Below, piece after piece: positions 57,701-64,000 of a stretch of 64,000 nt of DNA; the first letter of the stretch is position 1; each line of letters begins with the position of its first letter. The notes below the pieces were generated by a model, which was not told the DNA's origin, did not search any database, and saw nothing but the letters and a program-made list of their open reading frames with translations. A program made the position numbers and the translations under genes. The stretch comes from Flaccisagitta enflata (lineage: Eukaryota; Chaetognatha; Sagittoidea; Aphragmophora). Location of the stretch: the NCBI GenBank assembly GCA_965153355.1, contig OZ231126.1:36766001-36830000 (forward strand), written 5' to 3'.

Positions 57701-60700
57701 CAATATTGTCCACAAGCAAACTCCACCTATTTTTGACTAATTTGCTTTTTTAATTCATCCTACCCAAATTTGAGGTCTTTACACCCTTATCCATCCATCT
57801 CAGTCCAAAATCATTTTGATCTATCCCTAAGCATTTCATCTTAGGGGCCTACTAAAACCTAACCACCCTACTATACCTCTGAGTTCACAATAACATCTTT
57901 TGTTTAGTAGTTCCTACCCTGTGACGAGAAGAGGTCGCAAGGGGTGTTGTCTCCCGCCTTATTAGAGGGGGGCACCTCACATTTTTCAAAAACTATTCTG
58001 GAACAATAAAAAACTGAAAAAATGAGACTTTGGAATAGTGAAAAACCAAATCAGGGCCATTTAGTAGGTATATCATAGCCTACACAAGTCAGAAATAGCT
58101 TGAAAAACACTCATTTTGACCTTATTTGGCGATAGTCCATTTTAAGCAAAAATGAGAGTTTTTATAGTGAATTTTTCTCAAATTTCAGGTATTTTTGGAG
58201 GATTTTAGGGTATTTTCATTTTGTTTACATGTTTATATGCTAGTCTAACAAAAAAAATTACAAACAAGCTGAAAATTACAAATCTGATACTAGCAAGATA
58301 CTCTTATAAGGGGGGAGACAATAACCCGAGTCTAAAATATAAAGGGATTTTTTAGGATTTTCAAAGTCGCATCACGACTGTAAAAATGCAAGCACCTGGC
58401 TGATTTTTGGTATATACCCTCCTTGACTATTGTACTTTGATAAGAAAAAAAATTAGGGGCTGAAATGCCTCCAAAGGAACCAGTTTACCACCCACACCTA
58501 CCACCACATCCTCGATTATGTTTTTAGGGCTCAACAACCAAAAATCTAACTTCAATATGTTGAAAAAATGAATTTTCCTGGGGTGTCCTGTACTTGGGTA
58601 GTGCTCATTGGATGTCTCTGAAGGGATTTAGGCTAAAAAAATCAAAATCCATGAATTTGTTTTCTCACAATATTGTCCACAAGCAAACTCCACCTATTTT
58701 TGACTAATTTGCTTTTTTAATTCATCCTACCCAAATTTGAGGTCTTTACACCCTTATCCATCCATCTCAGTCCAAAAATCATTTTGATCTATCCCTAAGC
58801 ATTTTATCTTAGGGGCCTAATAAAACCTAACCACCCTACTATACCTCTGGGCTCACAATAACATCTTTTGTTTAGTAGTTCCTACCCTGAGACGAGAAGA
58901 GGTCGCAAGGGGTGTTGTCTCCCGCCTTATTAGAGGGGGGCACCTCACATTTTTTCAAAAACTATTCTGGAACAATAAAAAACTGAAAAAATGAAACTTT
59001 GGAATAGTGAAAAACCAAATCAGGGCCATTTAGTAGGTATATCATAGCCTACACAAGTCAGAAATAGCTTGAAAAACACTCATTTTGACCTTATTTGGCG
59101 ATAGTCCATTTTAAGCAAAAATGAGAGTTTTTATAGTGAATTTTTCTCAAATTTCAGGTATTTTTGGAGGATTTTAGGGTATTTTCATTTTGTTTACATG
59201 TTTATATGCTAGTCTAACAAAAAAATTAACAAACAAGCTGAAAATTACAAATCTGATACTAGCAAGATACTCTTATAAGGGGGGAGACAATAACCCGAGT
59301 CTAAAATATAAAGGGATTTTTTAGGATTTTCAAAGTCGCATCACGACTGTAAAAATGCAAGCACCTGGCTGATTTTTGGTATATACCCTCCTTGACTATT
59401 GTACTTTGATAAGAAAAAAAAATTAGGGGCTGAAATGCCTCCAAAGGAACCAGTTTACCACCCACACCTACCACCACATCCTCAATTATGACCTTTTTAG
59501 GGCTCAACAACCAAAAATCTAACTTCAATATGTTGAAAAAATGAATTTTCCTGGGGTGTCCTGTACTTGGGTAGTGCTCATTGGATGTCTCTGAAGGGAT
59601 TTAGGCTAAAAAAATCAAAATCCATGAATTTGTTTTCTCACAATATTGTCCACAAGCAAACTCTACCTATTTTTGACTAATTTGCTTTTTTAATTCATCC
59701 TACCCAAATTTGAGGTCTTTACACCCTTATCCATCCATCTCAGTCCAAAAATCATTTTGATCTATCCCTAAGCATTTTATCTTAGGGGCCTACTAAAACC
59801 TAACCACCCTACTATACCTCTGAGTTCACAATAACATCTTTTGTTTAGTAGTTCCTACCCTGTGACGAGAAGAGGTCGCAAGGGGTGTTGTCTCCCGCCT
59901 TATTAGAGGGGGGCACCTCACATTTTTTCAAAAACTATTCTGGAACAATAAAAAACTGAAAAAATGAGACTTTGGAATAGTGAAAAACCAAATCAGGGCC
60001 ATTTAGTAGGTATATCATAGCCTACACAAGTCAGAAATAGCTTGAAAAACACTCATTTTGACCTCATTTGGCGATAGTCCATTTTAAGCAAAAATGAGAG
60101 TTTTTATAGTGGATTTTTCTCAAATTTCAGGTATTTTTGGAGGATTTTAGGGTATTTTCATCTTGTTTACATGTTTATATGCTAATCTAACAAAAAAATT
60201 GACAAACAAGCTGAAAATTACAAATCTGATACTAGCAAGATACTCTTATAAGGGGGGAGACAATAACCCGAGTCTAAAATATAAAGGGATTTTTTAGGAT
60301 TTTCAAAGTCGCATCACGACTGTAAAAATGCAAGCACCTGGCTGATTTTTGGTATATACCCTCCTTGACTATTGTACTTTGATAAGAAAAAAAATTAGGG
60401 GCTGAAATGCCTCCAAAGGAACCAGTTTACCACCCACACCTACCACCACATCCTCGATTATGACCGTTTTTAGGGCTCAACAACCAAAAATCTAACTTCA
60501 ATATGTTGAAAAAATGAATTTTCCTGGGGTGTCCTGTACTTGGGTAGTGCTCATTGGATGTCTCTGAAGGGATTTAGGCTAAAAAAATCAAAATCCATGA
60601 ATTTGTTTTCTCACAATATTGTCCACAAGCAAACTCCACCTATTTTTGACTAATTTGCTTTTTTAATTCATCCTACCCAAATTTGAGGTCTTTACACCCT

Positions 60701-62997
60701 TATCCATCCATCTCAGTCCAAAAATCATTTTGATCTATCCCTAAGCATTTCATCTTAGGGGCCTACTAAAACCTAACCACCCTACTATACCTCTGAGTTC
60801 ACAATAACATCTTTTGTTTAGTAGTTCCTACCCTGTGACGAGAAGAGGTCGCAAGGGGTGTTGTCTCCCGCCTTATTAGAGGGGGGCACCTCACATTTTT
60901 CAAAAACTATTCTGGAACAATAAAAAACTGAAAAAATGAGACTTTGGAATAGTGAAAAACCAAATCAGGGCCATTTAGTAGGTATATCATAGCCTACACA
61001 AGTCAGAAATAGCTTGAAAAACACTCATTTTGACCTTATTTGGCGATAGTCCATTTTAAGCAAAAATGAGAGTTTTTATAGTGAATTTTTCTCAAATTTC
61101 AGGTATTTTTGGAGGATTTTAGGGTATTTTCATTTTGTTTACATGTTTATATGCTAGTCTAACAAAAAAAATTAACAAACAAGCTGAAAATTACAAATCT
61201 GATACTAGCAAGATACTCTTATAAGGGGGGAGACAATAACCCGAGTCTAAAATATAAAGGGATTTTTTAGGATTTTCAAAGTCGCATCACGACTGTAAAA
61301 ATGCAAGCACCTGGCTGATTTTTGGTATATACCCTCCTTGACTATTGTACTTTGATAAAAAAATTAGGGGCTGAAATGCCCCAAAGGAACCAGTTTACCA
61401 CCCACACCTACCACCACATCCTCGTTTATGACCGTTTTTAGGGCTCAACAACCAAAAATCTAACTTCAATATGTTGAAAAAATGAATTTTCCTGGGGTGT
61501 CCTGTACTTGGGTAGTGCTCATTGGATGTCTCTGAAGGGATTTAGGCTAAAAAAATCAAAATCCATGAATTTGTTTTCTCACAATATTGTCCACAAGCAA
61601 ACTCCACCTATTTTTGACTAATTTGCTTTTTTAATTCATCCTACCCAAATTTGAGGTCTTTACACCCTTATCCATCCATCTCAGTCCAAAAATCATTTTG
61701 ATCTATCCCTAAGCATTTCATCTTAGGGGCCTACTAAAACCTAACCACCCTACTATACCTCTGAGCTCACAATAACATCTTTGTTTAGTAGTTCCTACCC
61801 TGTGACGAGAAGAGGTCGCAAGGGGTGTTGTCTCCCGCCTTATTAGAGGGGGGCACCTCACATTTTTCAAAAACTATTCTGGAACAATAAAAAACTGAAA
61901 AAATGAGACTTTGGAATAGTGAAAAACCAAATCAGGGCCATTTAGTAGGTATATCATAGCCTACACAAGTCAGAAATAGCTTGAAAAACACTCATTTTGA
62001 CCTTATTTGGCGATAGTCCATTTTAAGCAAAAATGAGAGTTTTTATAGTGAATTTTTCTCAAATTTCAGGTATTTTTGGAGGATTTTAGGGTATTTTCAT
62101 TTTGTTTACATGTTTATATGCTAGTCTAACAAAAAAAATTAACAAACAAGCTGAAAATTACAAATCTGATACTAGCAAGATACTCTTATAAGGGGGAGAC
62201 AATAACCCGAGTCTAAAATATAAAGGGATTTTTAGGATTTTCAAAGTCATCACGACTGTAAAAATGCAAGCACCTGGCTGATTTTTGGTATATACCCTCC
62301 TTGACTATTGTACTTTGATAAGAAAAAAAATTAGGGCTGAAATGCCTCCAAAGGAACCAGTTTACCACCCACACCTACCACCACATCCTCGATTATGACC
62401 GTTTTAGGGCTCAACAACCAAAAATCTAACTTCAATATGTTGAAAAAATGAATTTTCCTGGGGTGTCCTGTACTTGGGTAGTGCTCATTGGATGTCTCTG
62501 AAGGGATTTAGGCTAAAAAATCAAAATCCATGAATTTGTTTTCTCACAATATTGTCCACAAGCAAACTCCACCTATTTTTGACTAATTTGCTTTTTTAAT
62601 TCATCCTACCCAAATTTGAGGTCTTTACACCCTTATCCATCCATCTCAGTCCAAAAATCATTTTGATCTATCCCTAAGCATTTCATCTTAGGGGCCTACT
62701 AAAACCTAACCACCCTACTATACCTCTGAGTTCACAATAACATCTTTTGTTTAGTAGTTCCTACCCTGTGACGAGAAGAGGTCGCAAGGGGTGTTGTCTC
62801 CCGCCTTATTAGAGGGGGGCACCTCACATTTTTTCAAAAACTATTCTGGAACAATAAAAAACTGAAAAAATGAGACTTTGGAATAGTGAAAAACCAAATC
62901 AGGGCCATTTAGTAGGTATATCATAGCCTACACAAGTCAGAAATAGCTTGAAAAACACTCATTTTGACCTTATTTGGCGATAGTCCATTTTAAGGAG
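45711..62997. repeat. Satellite array: about 17.8 tandem copies of a roughly 969-bp unit
   Basis: The block GGGAGACAATAACCC recurs with GAGAC at 45716, 46689, 47659, 48630, 49599, 50565, 51535, 52500, 53473, 54445, 55412, 56379, 57348, 58315, 59284, 60257, 61230 and 62196, a mean period of 969 (965-973). All copies are head to tail. The last is cut at CCATTTTAAG (62997). Units differ mostly by single bases and homopolymer length; the unit starting 49599 is the most diverged. Each unit has inverted repeats: GGGGGAGACAATAACCC at its start and GGGGTGTTGTCTCCCGCC about 610 bases later. Short frames of 60-75 codons recur with the repeat, are broken in many units and have no known domain. Confidence 0.97.
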
Positions 62998-63759
62998 TGA
63001 ATGTCATTATGTAGCATTACCAATAAATGTTAATAAGGATGTGAGGGTACGTTCAAGTTGTGTCAAAAGTCAATCCAGGATCAAATATGTTTTTTTGGTG
63101 TTTATACGAAAAAATATCCTTTATAAGCCACGGGTTAGGTTGGAAACATTTTTTTTGTGACAGATGTCATGAAAGTGTCGATTACCAATCATGTACAGTA
63201 AAGAATCATTCAGCAGTATGGAATAACCGAGTTTCACTGTAAAAGCATCGAGGTAAAAATGAAGCTGTAAAAAGCAAGATTACGACACCTCTTGTTTACA
63301 GCGTAAGTTTCAGACTGCTAGTGAGAGCCGTCTGGTAACAAATGACAGCTGAAGTTTGCGTGGTTCCTACTGAGGCTGATCATGTAATGATTCTCATATA
63401 GTAAAGAATCTCTTTGGATCAATCACAAGCTGAATCACCTTGTTTGTAAACAAAAAGTCTCCATGACGATCACTGACGCTTTCGTAGATCTTGCTTATAG
63501 AAGCTTTTGCTCCGCAAACGCATAAGAGTTTTTTTTTCAAAGAAGAATTTTTTTTTTTACGAAGGTAGTAGTAACGAAACTCAACCAGTGAATCCCATGC
63601 AGATGCAGTGAATGCACAACTTTGGCGTCTGATTTGATAAAGGAACGGATTAACGCCGATTGCATGTACAGCAGCAAATGCGTTTGTCGGACAACGCAAA
63701 GAATCAATAATTCTCCCAACCTTCAAACCCCCCGGGTGCACCTGGTAATCTCTAGTAGA
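62998..63759. other. Sequence after the array, no gene recognised
   Basis: Unique AT-rich DNA. A - strand open frame of about 164 codons covers 63394-63888, but its first third is translated minisatellite and the rest shows no domain that I know, so it is not called. Confidence 0.55.
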
Positions 63760-64000
63760 AAAATGTGAGATTAATACCCGAGCAATACCCGAGCATACCC
63801 AAGCATACCCAAGAAATACCCTAACAATACCCGAGTAATACCCGAGCAATACCCAGGCAATACCCAAGCAATACCCGAGCAATCCCAAGCGATACTAAAG
63901 CAATGCCAAAGTAATACCCGGGCATACCCGAGCATACCCGAGCATACCCAAGTAATACCCTAACAATACCTGAGCAATACCCGAACAATACCCAAGCAAT
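63760..64000. repeat. Minisatellite of about 11 bp (AATACCCGAGC), runs off the window
   Basis: At least twenty imperfect units such as AATACCCGAGC, ATACCCAAGC and AATACCCTAAC reach the last base of the window. Confidence 0.92.

Noticed and set aside
48647-59528. Recurrent 60-75-codon frames in the satellite units
   Set aside because: Present in only some units and broken by indels in others, so not under coding constraint.
45711-62997. CRISPR-like or rDNA-like array
   Set aside because: Unit length, lack of spacers and lack of any rRNA-like sequence exclude both.
63760-64000. Telomeric repeat
   Set aside because: ATACCC units recall CCCTAA but the period is about 11 bases and irregular, so it is an internal minisatellite.

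Overview
This is a stretch of animal (metazoan) nuclear DNA, almost certainly from an invertebrate; I cannot name the species. The evidence is interrupted genes with canonical GT-AG introns, fibronectin type III (FN3) domains split at the same position with phase-matched introns, a CR1/Jockey-like non-LTR retrotransposon, several families of small non-autonomous transposons, and very heavy simple-sequence DNA. No bacterial-style genes, RNA genes or CRISPR arrays were found.

Coding content is all on the + strand. At least sixteen exons between 13693 and 45563 read as one open frame of about 1,013 codons; every splice junction is phase-compatible. They encode five FN3 domains followed by a long low-complexity tail rich in Ala, Gln, Ser, Pro and charged residues. 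The first exon starts in phase 1 and the last ends in phase 0, so the gene runs off both sides of what can be read. A 57-codon Cys-rich cassette exon (34306-34476) would insert in frame into FN3 domain 3, and a Pro/Thr-rich exon (41403-41747) is inserted at the equivalent place in domain 4. A second exon set, also + strand, encodes a membrane-spanning segment (9134-9277), a poly-Gln tail (9515 on) and a terminal exon with stop and poly(A) signal (17487-17680, 17934). It interleaves with the FN3 exons: FN3 exon 13693-13841 lies between the poly-Gln exon and the terminal exon. The acceptors of the membrane exon and of the first FN3 exon have the same phase, so one upstream donor could feed either. 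This suggests one gene with a membrane-anchored short form and a long form, or two interleaved genes.

Layout: 1-4184 non-coding with a direct duplication and microsatellites; 4185-4789 a MITE; 4939-5156 a candidate extra membrane exon; 5229-6880 a 5'-truncated CR1-like element (- strand); 6884-9116 microsatellites; 9134-17940 membrane-form exons; 18683-25810 a roughly 7 kb inverted repeat filled with nested transposons, inside one FN3 intron; 27603-45563 FN3 and tail exons with intronic repeats; 45711-62997 an array of about 17.8 tandem copies of a roughly 969-bp unit, directly after the last visible exon; 62998-64000 unrecognised sequence ending in an 11-bp-type minisatellite.

The most distinctive feature is the transposon content. 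One family of about 13 small elements has a 5' arm, a central tetranucleotide microsatellite and a 3' hairpin, whose arms change together between copies. Another family of five has long matched inverted repeats around a minisatellite. The 969-bp satellite unit also carries inverted repeats and looks like an amplified transposon.
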